Assembly: GCF_000626635.1 (NCBI RefSeq) | Contig: NZ_CP007451.1 | Location: forward strand, 2,923,501-2,987,500 | DNA from: Draconibacterium orientale | Lineage (GTDB): Bacteria > Bacteroidota > Bacteroidia > Bacteroidales > Prolixibacteraceae | Direction of reading: 5' to 3' | Length of the DNA: 64,000 bases | Made by a program: the position numbers and the translations under genes | Notes under the pieces: model-generated | Database searches by the model: none | What the model was told of the DNA's origin: nothing | Seen by the model: the letters and a program-made list of their open reading frames with translations, nothing else | In this document: in pieces, positions 25,235 through 32,516 of the stretch | Layout of the letters: each line of letters begins with the position of its first letter | Numbering within the stretch: position 1 is the stretch's first letter

Positions 25235-26362
25235 CTACAGTCTTTCTTTTAGTTTTAGTACCATTTCGTTTTTCCAGCTTACAAAATCGCCGCTCTGAAT
25301 TTTTTGGCGGGCTGTTTTTACCAGCCACAGATAAAATGCCAGGTTGTGCTGGCTTGCAATTTGCGCGCCAAGCATTTCGTTCGAAATTATAAGATGGCGA
25401 AGATAAGCTTTTGAATAATGGTCAACAAACGATGTTCCGTTTTCATCGATGGGAGAGTGGTCGTTTTCCCATTTTTTATTGCGGATATTGATGATTCCTT
25501 CGCTGGTAAACAACATTCCGTTGCGCCCGTTTCGGGTAGGCATCACACAATCGAACATGTCAATTCCGCGGTGAATGCCTTCGAGTATATTTACAGGAGT
25601 TCCAACACCCATTAAATAGCGTGGTTTATTTTCAGGAAGATCGGCAGTGCATACTTCCGTCATTTCGTACATTTCCTGTTCTGTTTCACCAACCGATAAT
25701 CCACCGATAGCATAACCATCGGCATCAAAAGTTTTTACGTGAGCCACGGCAGCTTTCCGCAAATCGGTAAATGTATTTCCCTGAACAATAGGGAACAGCG
25801 TTTGCGCATAACCATATTTTGGTTCGGTGCTGTTAAACTGTTTAAAACAGCGCTCCAGCCAGCGTTGCGTCAATTGCAGCGATCGTTTGGCATAGTTGTA
25901 ATCGGCATCGCCCGGTGTGCACTCATCAAAGGCCATAATAATATCGGCGCCAATGGTACGCTGAATGTCCATTACATTTTCGGGCGTAAACATATGGTAC
26001 GATCCATCGATATGCGACTGAAAACGCGCTCCCTCTTCACTTAGTTTACGAATATCGCCCAGCGAAAAAACCTGGAAACCACCGCTGTCGGTTAAAATAG
26101 GGCGGTTCCAGCGATTGAATTTGTGTAGGCCACCAGCTTTTTCAATCACATCAATTCCGGGGCGTAAATACAAATGGTAGGTATTCCCCAAAATAATTTG
26201 TGCATTAATATCCTCTTTTATATCGCGGGTGTGAATCCCTTTCACCGAGCCGGCTGTTCCAACCGGCATAAATATTGGCGTTTCAATTGTTCCGTGGTCG
26301 GTGGTAATTACACCGGCCCGGGCACGCGAGTTATCTGTTGTTTTCTGTAGTTCGAATTGCAT
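25235..26362 (-). CDS. tgt: tRNA-guanine transglycosylase
   Basis: Exchanges guanine for the queuine precursor at the tRNA wobble position. I chose the ATG at 26362 (MQFELQ), since the family starts MxFEL; a more upstream ATG at 26383 adds seven residues. The length is 375 residues. Catalytic and substrate motifs are DSGGFQVFSLG, GGLSVGE and MGVGTPVNILEGI, with the nucleophile Asp in MFDCVMPTRNGRNG. The zinc cluster usually read as C-x-C-x-x-C just before YSRAYL is absent; the segment is DENGTSFVDHYSKAYL. The same loss is my recollection for Bacteroides homologues. Confidence 0.93.
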   Translation of the reverse strand: MQFELQKTTDNSRARAGVITTDHGTIETPIFMPVGTAGSVKGIHTRDIKEDINAQIILGNTYHLYLRPGIDVIEKAGGLHKFNRWNRPILTDSGGFQVFSLGDIRKLSEEGARFQSHIDGSYHMFTPENVMDIQRTIGADIIMAFDECTPGDADYNYAKRSLQLTQRWLERCFKQFNSTEPKYGYAQTLFPIVQGNTFTDLRKAAVAHVKTFDADGYAIGGLSVGETEQEMYEMTEVCTADLPENKPRYLMGVGTPVNILEGIHRGIDMFDCVMPTRNGRNGMLFTSEGIINIRNKKWENDHSPIDENGTSFVDHYSKAYLRHLIISNEMLGAQIASQHNLAFYLWLVKTARQKIQSGDFVSWKNEMVLKLKERL

Positions 26363-26490
26363 TTGTGTAAAATTGCGTGGCAAATATAGCTATTTCGCCC
26401 GAATTCAACTTGGTTAAAACACGCCAGAGGCTGTTAATAAAAACTAATTACTGTAAACAATTTCGAACTGATAAAAGAAATTGGTATGGG

Positions 26491-26498
26491 TAATTTTG
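26491..26498 (+). promoter_or_regulatory. Candidate -7 box for glycosyltransferase/sigma/rsmG operon
   Basis: TAATTTTG fits TAnnTTTG and lies 42 bases before the ATG at 26540. No clear -33 element. Confidence 0.35.
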
Positions 26499-26539
26499 CT
26501 ACTATTGCCTAGTTTTTAATACCGAATTTTCTTCTTTCT

Positions 26540-27697
26540 ATGATCCGTGAGTTGTTGGATACTTTTAACACCTTAACAACAATACAGTTGTTGGTGCTTG
26601 TGGTGGCTGCTTTATTGTGGCTGTTACAGTTTTTGTATTTGCTTTTTTTTCCGCTGCGGGTACTTGTTAAAACAAAAGCAAAACCGGTTACTACCGAAAT
26701 GGCCCCGTTATCGGTGTTAATGGTGGTACGGAACGAAGAAGAAAATTGCCGCGAAACTTTGCCCCGACTGCTGAATTTAGAAAATCAGGATATGGAAGTT
26801 GTGGTTGTGGATGATTATTCGCAGGACAATACATTGTCGGTACTCGGATTGTTAAAGCAACGCTACCAACGAATAAAACTCTCTTCGCTGAGCCAGGAAA
26901 CACGGTATTCAGAAAAATTAGCACAAAATATTGCCTTAAAATCGGCCGAAAAGGATTGGGTATTGTTGTATCCGGTAAGCGCACAAAATCCAACGCAAGA
27001 CTGGTTGAACGAAATGGATAAAGCAACCGCTGACCCGGTGTTGGTAAAACTGGCTTATACAACTGTTGCTGCAAACAATAACCGGTTTAATAAATTTTAC
27101 CGCATCGAAAATTTCTTTCAGCAGGTAAGAAGCGCGTCGTACTCGCTTAACGGGTTAGCCTTTGTTTATAACGAGGAAAATGTTGCGTTTAAAAGAGCTG
27201 AATACTTTAAGCTGGGCGGTTTTGGCACCCAAGTACTGGAGCCATATGCAAACCTCGAACTGGTGATAAACCGTTTTATCCGAAAGGAAAATGTTGAGCT
27301 GTGTTTCAACGAAAAAAACATTCTTACCAAACAGGTTGTGGTTGATGGTTCGGCGTTTAAAGATATAGTTCGAAAAAGCATTCGGATTGAGAAGCATCTG
27401 AGCAAACCAAAACAGTTTGTATTGCTTCTCGACAGGTTAATACAGTTGCTGTATCCACTTTTTGTTGCACTTGTTTTACTGCTTGCGTTCAAGTTTTGGC
27501 CTGTTGTTGCAATTCTGGTGGCAGTTAAGTTGCTGGTTTTCATGGTTATCATAAAAATATTGCAGAATCGTTTGAATGAACGTAAATTATTCATAACTTC
27601 GTTAGTGTTCAGTTTTATAATGCCTTTTTATAAACTTTTTTTCAGGTGGAACTTTAATCGGCAAAGTAAAAATCACAAATGGAAAAACAAGGGGTAA
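26540..27697 (+). CDS. Membrane-anchored family 2 glycosyltransferase
   Basis: 385 residues. An N-terminal membrane helix (about 15-40) is followed by a GT-A domain starting SVLMVVRNEEENC with the nucleotide-binding VVVVDDYSQDNT. The C-terminal region has two to three membrane helices (about 298-355) and a basic tail (RWNFNRQSKNHKWK). The architecture is that of processive or lipid-linked GT2 enzymes, but the usual QxxRW motif is not seen, so the donor and acceptor are unknown. The last 19 bases overlap the start of the sigma factor gene. Confidence 0.83.
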   Translation: MIRELLDTFNTLTTIQLLVLVVAALLWLLQFLYLLFFPLRVLVKTKAKPVTTEMAPLSVLMVVRNEEENCRETLPRLLNLENQDMEVVVVDDYSQDNTLSVLGLLKQRYQRIKLSSLSQETRYSEKLAQNIALKSAEKDWVLLYPVSAQNPTQDWLNEMDKATADPVLVKLAYTTVAANNNRFNKFYRIENFFQQVRSASYSLNGLAFVYNEENVAFKRAEYFKLGGFGTQVLEPYANLELVINRFIRKENVELCFNEKNILTKQVVVDGSAFKDIVRKSIRIEKHLSKPKQFVLLLDRLIQLLYPLFVALVLLLAFKFWPVVAILVAVKLLVFMVIIKILQNRLNERKLFITSLVFSFIMPFYKLFFRWNFNRQSKNHKWKNKG

Positions 27698-28287
27698 TAC
27701 TATCGGAAAAAGCACGACAGGACTACGAGCTTGTAAAAGCTGCGTTAGCCGGCAACGATAAAGCTTTTGCCCGATTGTTAAACCGCTACAAAGATGCCAT
27801 TTATTTTATGCTGCTAAAGATGGTGAATAACCGCAGCGATGCCGAAGACCTGACATTGGAAGCATTCGGTAAGGCATTTAAAAGTCTTCATCAATACTCG
27901 CCAACGTACGCATTCAGTACCTGGTTGTTTAAAATTGCATCGAACAATTGCATCGATTTTTTACGAAAGAAAAAGGGCGTGCACGTACCCATTGAAAACA
28001 ACGGGCAGGATGACAACAGCGAAACGATAAAACTACGCTCGAAAGACCCTGACCCGGAAGAAAAGTTGATCCGTCAGCAAAAAGCTATTTTATTGCGGCT
28101 TGTTGTGCGAAAGTTAAAGCCGCGTTATCAAATCCTGGTCGAACTCCGTTATTTCAGGGAATTTTCGTACGAAGAAATTGCAAAAGAGTTAGATTTGCCC
28201 CTCGGAACAGTTAAAGCACAGCTTTTCAGAGCTCGCGAAATGCTGTTTAAAATGATTGAAAGCACCGAGATAGGCAGAAAAGATTAA
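27679..28287 (+). CDS. RNA polymerase sigma-70 family (ECF-like) factor
   Basis: 202 residues. Region 2 holds DAIYFMLLKMVNNRSDAEDLTLEAFGKAF and the -10 recognition stretch around TYAFSTWLFKIASNN followed by CIDFLRKKKG. Region 4 holds the helix-turn-helix FSYEEIAKELDLPLGTVKAQL. No anti-sigma factor gene is adjacent, unusual for ECF factors, and it sits between a glycosyltransferase and rsmG. It may be constitutively active or controlled from elsewhere. It overlaps the upstream gene by 19 bases and ends 7 bases before rsmG. Confidence 0.9.
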   Translation: MEKQGVILSEKARQDYELVKAALAGNDKAFARLLNRYKDAIYFMLLKMVNNRSDAEDLTLEAFGKAFKSLHQYSPTYAFSTWLFKIASNNCIDFLRKKKGVHVPIENNGQDDNSETIKLRSKDPDPEEKLIRQQKAILLRLVVRKLKPRYQILVELRYFREFSYEEIAKELDLPLGTVKAQLFRAREMLFKMIESTEIGRKD

Positions 28288-28294
28288 CTTTTGT

Positions 28295-28915
28295 ATGGAT
28301 TTAATTCTAAAGTATTTTCCCCACTTAACCGACACCCAGATTGAACAGTTTAAACAATTGGAACCGTTGTACGCCGATTGGAATGCCCAAATAAATGTAA
28401 TCTCCAGAAAAGATTTTTCTGAATTTTACGAGCGCCATGTATTGCACTCATTGGGTATTGCAAAGTTTATCCGTTTCAACGATAAAACGAAAGTGCTGGA
28501 TGTGGGAACCGGTGGTGGTTTTCCCGGAATACCGCTGGCTATAATGTTTCCCGGGGTACAGTTTCATTTGGTTGATTCGATTGGGAAGAAAATTAAAGTG
28601 GTAAACGGCGTTGCCCAATCGCTGGGATTAAAAAATGTACGTGCCGATCAGGTTCGTGCCGAGGAGTTAAAAGAAAAGTACGATTTTGTTGTGAGCCGCG
28701 CGGTTACACGTTTGCCCGATTTTGTGAAGTGGATTAGAACAAACATTTCGAAGAAACAACAAAATGCACTGCCCAACGGAGTTATTTATTTAAAGGGAGG
28801 CGATCTTACCGCAGAAGTAAAGCCTTTCGGAAAACGAATATTTCTGCAGGACCTGTCGCAATTTTTCGAAGAACCATTTTTCGAAACCAAAAAGGTATTG
28901 CATTTGCCACTGTAG
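28295..28915 (+). CDS. rsmG: 16S rRNA (guanine527-N7)-methyltransferase
   Basis: 206 residues of the GidB/RsmG family. The SAM motif is VLDVGTGGGFPGIPLAI (about 69-85). The N-terminal helical region includes NAQINVISRKD, typical of the family, and the VSRAV motif follows. It methylates N7 of G527 in 16S rRNA. It is the last gene of the three-gene operon and is followed by a bidirectional terminator. Confidence 0.94.
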   Translation: MDLILKYFPHLTDTQIEQFKQLEPLYADWNAQINVISRKDFSEFYERHVLHSLGIAKFIRFNDKTKVLDVGTGGGFPGIPLAIMFPGVQFHLVDSIGKKIKVVNGVAQSLGLKNVRADQVRAEELKEKYDFVVSRAVTRLPDFVKWIRTNISKKQQNALPNGVIYLKGGDLTAEVKPFGKRIFLQDLSQFFEEPFFETKKVLHLPL

Positions 28916-28930
28916 AAACATTATTTTAAA

Positions 28931-28964
28931 AGAAAGCCGGCTTGACTCAACAAACCGGCTTTCT
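28931..28964. terminator. Bidirectional terminator between rsmG and pfkA
   Basis: AGAAAGCCGG (28931-28940) pairs perfectly with CCGGCTTTCT (28955-28964) around a 14-base loop. It lies between two convergent genes; A and T runs on the flanks are short. Confidence 0.75.
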
Positions 28965-28970
28965 TCCTAT

Positions 28971-28998
28971 TAATCCTTAATCGATAATCCTTTATCCT
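28971..28998. repeat. Four tandem heptamers (TAATCCT)
   Basis: TAATCCT, TAATCGA, TAATCCT and TTATCCT lie in exact 7-base register and end two bases before the pfkA stop codon on the minus strand. This is the shortest of the five heptamer arrays in the window. Confidence 0.6.
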
Positions 28999-29000
28999 TT

Positions 29001-30047
29001 CTATTGGTATTCGTCGCCAAACGAAACACCCATTTTTCGTGCTTTATCAATCAGCCCCAAATCGGGTTCTACCAGGCGTAGTTTACCACCAACCTCTTCC
29101 AAAGGCACAGTGGTAAGTTGGTTGTCTTTAATAGCCACCATAGTTCCAAAGTTTTCGTTGGCAATACATTGGGCTGCAAAAGCTCCGTAACGTGTTGCCA
29201 GAATCCGATCCATTGGCGTTGGCGATCCACCACGCTGAATGTAACCCAAAACTGTTTCGCGGGTTTCAATATTGGTGTAGGTTTGAATAGCCTGTGCAAT
29301 ATGTGTTGCTGCCGATACCTCTTTCGGGTGGTCGATACCTTCGGCAACTACAACAATTGAGTAGGGTTTATTGCTTTCGTAACGGCTTTCAATTTTCTTG
29401 CAAACCGAGCGGATATTATAGTTCAGTTCAGGTAACAAAATAATATCGCCGCCACCGGCAAGCCCCGAATACAGTGCCAGCCAACCGGCGTGGTGCCCCA
29501 TAATTTCAATAATCATTACGCGCTGGTGCGAGTTGGCAGTGGTGTGCAGCCGGTCGATGGCATCGGTAGCAATTTGCACGGCCGAATCAAAACCGAAAGT
29601 TACATCGGTGCCCCACACATCGTTGTCAATGGTTTTCGGAATTCCAACCACATTCATCCCTTCCTGAGCCAGAAGGCTTGCGGTTTTCATGGTTCCGTTA
29701 CCACCAATGCAAACTACGGCATCAAGCCCCAGTTTCTTATAATTCTTTAATATTTTGTGCGGTTTGTCCTCTACATCTTTGCCGTTTTTCTTCCCTTTGT
29801 AAGGCTTTTCGCGCGAGGTGCCCAGAATGGTTCCACCAAGCGTAAGTATGCCCGAGAGTGCCGATTCTTTCAGTTCGATGTAGTCGCCGTTAATTAAGCC
29901 CGAATAGCCGGCGTTAAACCCCAGCACTTCCATGCCGTATTCAACTATCGCTGTTTTTCCAACGCCCCTGATTGCTGCATTCAGTCCCGGACAATCGCCC
30001 CCTGCAGTCAAAATACCAATTCTTTTTGGCTTTGCTGAAGTACTCAT
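29001..30047 (-). CDS. pfkA: 6-phosphofructokinase
   Basis: Glycolytic phosphorylation of fructose 6-phosphate. 348 residues. Motifs are GGDCPGLNAAIRG near the N-terminus, GGTILGTSR, GGNGTM (about 117), PKTIDNDVWGTDVTFGFDSA and RVMIIEIMGHHAGW. The glycine after the variable residue in GGNGT is the feature that usually indicates ATP rather than pyrophosphate use. However, the preceding position is Asn where E. coli PfkA has the Mg-binding Asp103, so phosphoryl donor preference should be regarded as open. Confidence 0.92.
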   Translation of the reverse strand: MSTSAKPKRIGILTAGGDCPGLNAAIRGVGKTAIVEYGMEVLGFNAGYSGLINGDYIELKESALSGILTLGGTILGTSREKPYKGKKNGKDVEDKPHKILKNYKKLGLDAVVCIGGNGTMKTASLLAQEGMNVVGIPKTIDNDVWGTDVTFGFDSAVQIATDAIDRLHTTANSHQRVMIIEIMGHHAGWLALYSGLAGGGDIILLPELNYNIRSVCKKIESRYESNKPYSIVVVAEGIDHPKEVSAATHIAQAIQTYTNIETRETVLGYIQRGGSPTPMDRILATRYGAFAAQCIANENFGTMVAIKDNQLTTVPLEEVGGKLRLVEPDLGLIDKARKMGVSFGDEYQ

Positions 30048-30181
30048 AGTATCTGTTTTAAATTCCTCTATTTTCTAATTATCTACCGAATTTACAAAAG
30101 AACTTTCTAAAACCGATGCTCAGGCCTGCTAAATACTGTAATTTCTGATTTCTTTTTTTAGCCAGATAAAAACCCTCTAAC

Positions 30182-30189
30182 TATTTTTG
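30182..30189 (+). promoter_or_regulatory. Candidate -7 box for the DUF1080 gene
   Basis: TATTTTTG fits TAnnTTTG, 63 bases before the ATG at 30252. Confidence 0.4.
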
Positions 30190-30251
30190 TACATTCGCAC
30201 GTCGTTTGAAAAAATGGCATTTTAATCTTTAACCAATTAAATGTAATAGAA

Positions 30252-31013
30252 ATGAGAAAGTTTTTTTCACTTTTAATGGCTACTGCCTTGGTGTTTTCTA
30301 TCTCGTGTAAGAGTACAAAAACAGGAGGTTCGGCCGGTTTAAATCAATTAACAAAAAAAGAAAAAGAAGAGGGCTGGGTATTGCTTTTCGATGGCAAAAC
30401 CAGCGAAGGATGGCGTGGTAACAACAAAGATCATTTTCCAACAGGATGGCAAGTTGTTGACGGAACGTTACACTGCAAAAAATCAGGTCAGGGTGAAGCC
30501 GGAGCACGCGATGGTGGCGATATTATTACTACCAAAGAATACTCGAATTTTCACCTGAAACTGGAATGGAAAATTGCAGAAGGCGGTAACTCCGGTATTT
30601 TCTACTTAGGAAAAGAGCACGAAGGATGGCCAATTTACAAAACGGCTCCTGAAATGCAGGTGTTGGATAACGAGCGTCACCCTGATGCATTGTTAGGAAA
30701 AGACGGTAACCGCAAAGCCGGTTCGTTATACGACCTGATTCCTGCAAAACCACAAAATGCAAAACCTGCAGGCGGATGGAATACCGTTGAAATTATTTGC
30801 TACAACGGAACAGTTGTGCACAAACAAAATGGCGAAACAGTTGTAGAATACCACTTGTGGACCGACGACTGGAAAGAGCTGGTTGCCGGCTCGAAATTCC
30901 CGGGATTAAACCCTGACTGGGCAAACGTGGCCAAAGAAGGTGTTATTGCCTTGCAAGACCATGGCGACGATGTGTGGTTTCGCAACATCAAAATTAAAGA
31001 AATGAATTATTAA
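30252..31013 (+). CDS. DUF1080 (3-keto-disaccharide hydrolase-type) lipoprotein
   Basis: 253 residues. The lipoprotein signal ends at ISC with C19 lipidated. The rest is a single concanavalin-like DUF1080 domain: WVLLFDGKTSEGWRG, GWQVVDGTLHC, DFHLKLEWKIAEGGNSGI-type strand (here NFHLKLEW), then GAR-containing loop and a C-terminal VWFRNIKIKEM. The family includes enzymes that hydrolyse 3-keto-glycosides made by Gfo/Idh-type dehydrogenases. It is monocistronic: own promoter box and strong terminator. Confidence 0.88.
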   Translation: MRKFFSLLMATALVFSISCKSTKTGGSAGLNQLTKKEKEEGWVLLFDGKTSEGWRGNNKDHFPTGWQVVDGTLHCKKSGQGEAGARDGGDIITTKEYSNFHLKLEWKIAEGGNSGIFYLGKEHEGWPIYKTAPEMQVLDNERHPDALLGKDGNRKAGSLYDLIPAKPQNAKPAGGWNTVEIICYNGTVVHKQNGETVVEYHLWTDDWKELVAGSKFPGLNPDWANVAKEGVIALQDHGDDVWFRNIKIKEMNY

Positions 31014-31035
31014 GCTTTTTAGCTAATAAACACAG

Positions 31036-31065
31036 GCCCGGTAGTTTTTCTGCCGGGCTTTTTTT
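31036..31065 (+). terminator. Terminator after the DUF1080 gene
   Basis: GCCCGGTAG (31036-31044) pairs with CTGCCGGGC (31050-31058), with one G-U pair, then seven T residues. Confidence 0.9.
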
Positions 31066-31070
31066 GTTTC

Positions 31071-31103
31071 AGACCTTCAAGGTTTTCAAAACCTTGAAGG
31101 TCT
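31071..31103. repeat. Perfect 16-bp palindrome
   Basis: AGACCTTCAAGGTTTT (31071-31086) is the exact reverse complement of AAAACCTTGAAGGTCT (31088-31103), with one base between them. It directly follows a complete terminator, so it is not needed for termination; it looks like a dispersed REP-like element. Confidence 0.85.
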
Positions 31104-31193
31104 CTCATTTTGATGCAATTCAGGGATGTCATCTTTATGTGCGCTAAAATTAAAATGACATCCTTCCTGCAAAGCATCCTTTGTCAATGCTCA

Positions 31194-31277
31194 AATATCC
31201 AATAATCAATTTTGAATAACCAATATCCAATATCCAATATCTAGTGACCAATGACCAGTGTCCAGTGACCAACGCCT
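31194..31277. repeat. Degenerate tandem heptamers (AATATCC grading to AGTGACC), 12 units
   Basis: Twelve units in unbroken 7-base register. The left half is AATATCC, AATAATC, AATTTTG, AATAACC, AATATCC, AATATCC, AATATCT. The right half is AGTGACC, AATGACC, AGTGTCC, AGTGACC, AACGCCT. It sits between convergent genes. Confidence 0.88.
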
Positions 31278-31284
31278 AACAGAA

Positions 31285-31310
31285 CCATCCTTCGACTTCG
31301 CTCAGGATGA
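31285..31310. repeat. CATCCT hairpin of a widespread intergenic type
   Basis: CATCCT and AGGATG flank a loop containing TTCGACTTCGCTC. Similar short hairpins are common between genes in environmental bacteria; the function is unknown. Confidence 0.5.
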
Positions 31311-31350
31311 CTGAGATCTGCGAATCTAGTGGCTGGCAGCTCGTAGCTAA

Positions 31351-32367
31351 TCACTCCGGATTATACCCCGAATCGTTAAGTATTTGCTGAAAATCATAAT
31401 TCGCCATCAGTTCGGGCAAAGTAATTTCCGGGTGTTTTTTCATGTATTGGCGTACAATCTGCCAGCCGATCCATACACCGGTTCGTCCGGGCGAATCGAG
31501 CGGAAAACCACTGGTTGACGGTGCCGGGTTAATGTAGCGGATAATGTTCATCCGCTTGCTGTTGTACAACAACTCGTGCTCAATAAGGTAAGTCCACATT
31601 TGCGGTTCATTCATCTGGCACCACTCCAGTTGCTGTGTGGTGTAGCCAATTTTTAACGAGTCTTCCATACCGGGAAGCATCGCATCAACCAGGTACATCA
31701 GTTTGCCTTTTTCAACCATATTGCCCAGCAGGTTGGTGGCGCGGTCTTCGTGCTCAAATTCGGTAATCGCCCACGCAAATGCCACGTCCGACAAAATCTT
31801 GTTTTTGTGCATGTTTTGTACTTTATACTGAGGCGTAGTTTGTAATTGCTCGTAGTACTTACAATCGCGCCCCAGGTATTTGTCTAGGCTGATACCGATA
31901 CTGTTTTCGGCCGTAACCACCGATTGGTTAAATCCCGAAATATAAGTGTAAATGGTTGGCAGTTCTTTTTCGGGGAAATGATAGCTGTAATACTTAAATG
32001 CTTTGGTCAGGCCTTTTTCCAGTTTTTTTAGGTTGGGGAATACCGAGTCGGTTTTTAGTTTTACGTCTTTAATCAGCGAGTCGTTTAAAAACAGGCTAAT
32101 CATTGCTGGAAAATCATCGTCGCCAATTCCGCCTACCTGAATTACGCGATAAGTGTACAGATTAAAAAAATCGGGGTAGGCGTTGCTCAGTTCCGTAAGT
32201 GTTTCCAGCGTGTCTTTTCCTTCCAGATTAAAAAGCTGCTCGCCAAAGCGCACTACTTCAACTTCTTTCTCAATATCCGAGATATTTACTTTTAACGGAT
32301 TTCGTTTACATGAAAAGAAAATCAGGGCAATTGCGCCCATAAAAACCACTGCTTTTGTCCACTTCAT
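31351..32367 (-). CDS. gldB: Gliding motility-type lipoprotein GldB
   Basis: 338 residues. The lipoprotein signal ends at FFSC with C20 lipidated. The body matches GldB: VVRFGEQLFNLEG near the N-terminus, a helical middle with PTIYTYISGFN, and GRTGVWIGWQIVRQYM near the C-terminus. GldB is needed for gliding in Flavobacterium johnsoniae, but homologues are widespread in non-gliding Bacteroidota. It is divergent from nadE, a neighbourhood also seen in flavobacteria. Direct motility function here is not implied. Confidence 0.85.
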   Translation of the reverse strand: MKWTKAVVFMGAIALIFFSCKRNPLKVNISDIEKEVEVVRFGEQLFNLEGKDTLETLTELSNAYPDFFNLYTYRVIQVGGIGDDDFPAMISLFLNDSLIKDVKLKTDSVFPNLKKLEKGLTKAFKYYSYHFPEKELPTIYTYISGFNQSVVTAENSIGISLDKYLGRDCKYYEQLQTTPQYKVQNMHKNKILSDVAFAWAITEFEHEDRATNLLGNMVEKGKLMYLVDAMLPGMEDSLKIGYTTQQLEWCQMNEPQMWTYLIEHELLYNSKRMNIIRYINPAPSTSGFPLDSPGRTGVWIGWQIVRQYMKKHPEITLPELMANYDFQQILNDSGYNPE

Positions 32368-32475
32368 TTTACAAGAAATTTAAATCATTACGCTTACACT
32401 TCTTATTTATTGCAAAACTGAACTAAAAATTGGAGATTTGCAATCGTCATTCTTATAAAACAAACTTCGGTCTTC

Positions 32476-32493
32476 TCCCGATTGTATTCGGGA
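32476..32493. repeat. TCCCGA...TCGGGA hairpin between gldB and nadE
   Basis: TCCCGA (32476-32481) pairs with TCGGGA (32488-32493) over a 6-base loop, 24 bases before the nadE ATG. It could act in the nadE leader or simply be a dispersed element. Confidence 0.5.
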
Positions 32494-32516
32494 CGACTTC
32501 CGTCTAATTTTGAAAA

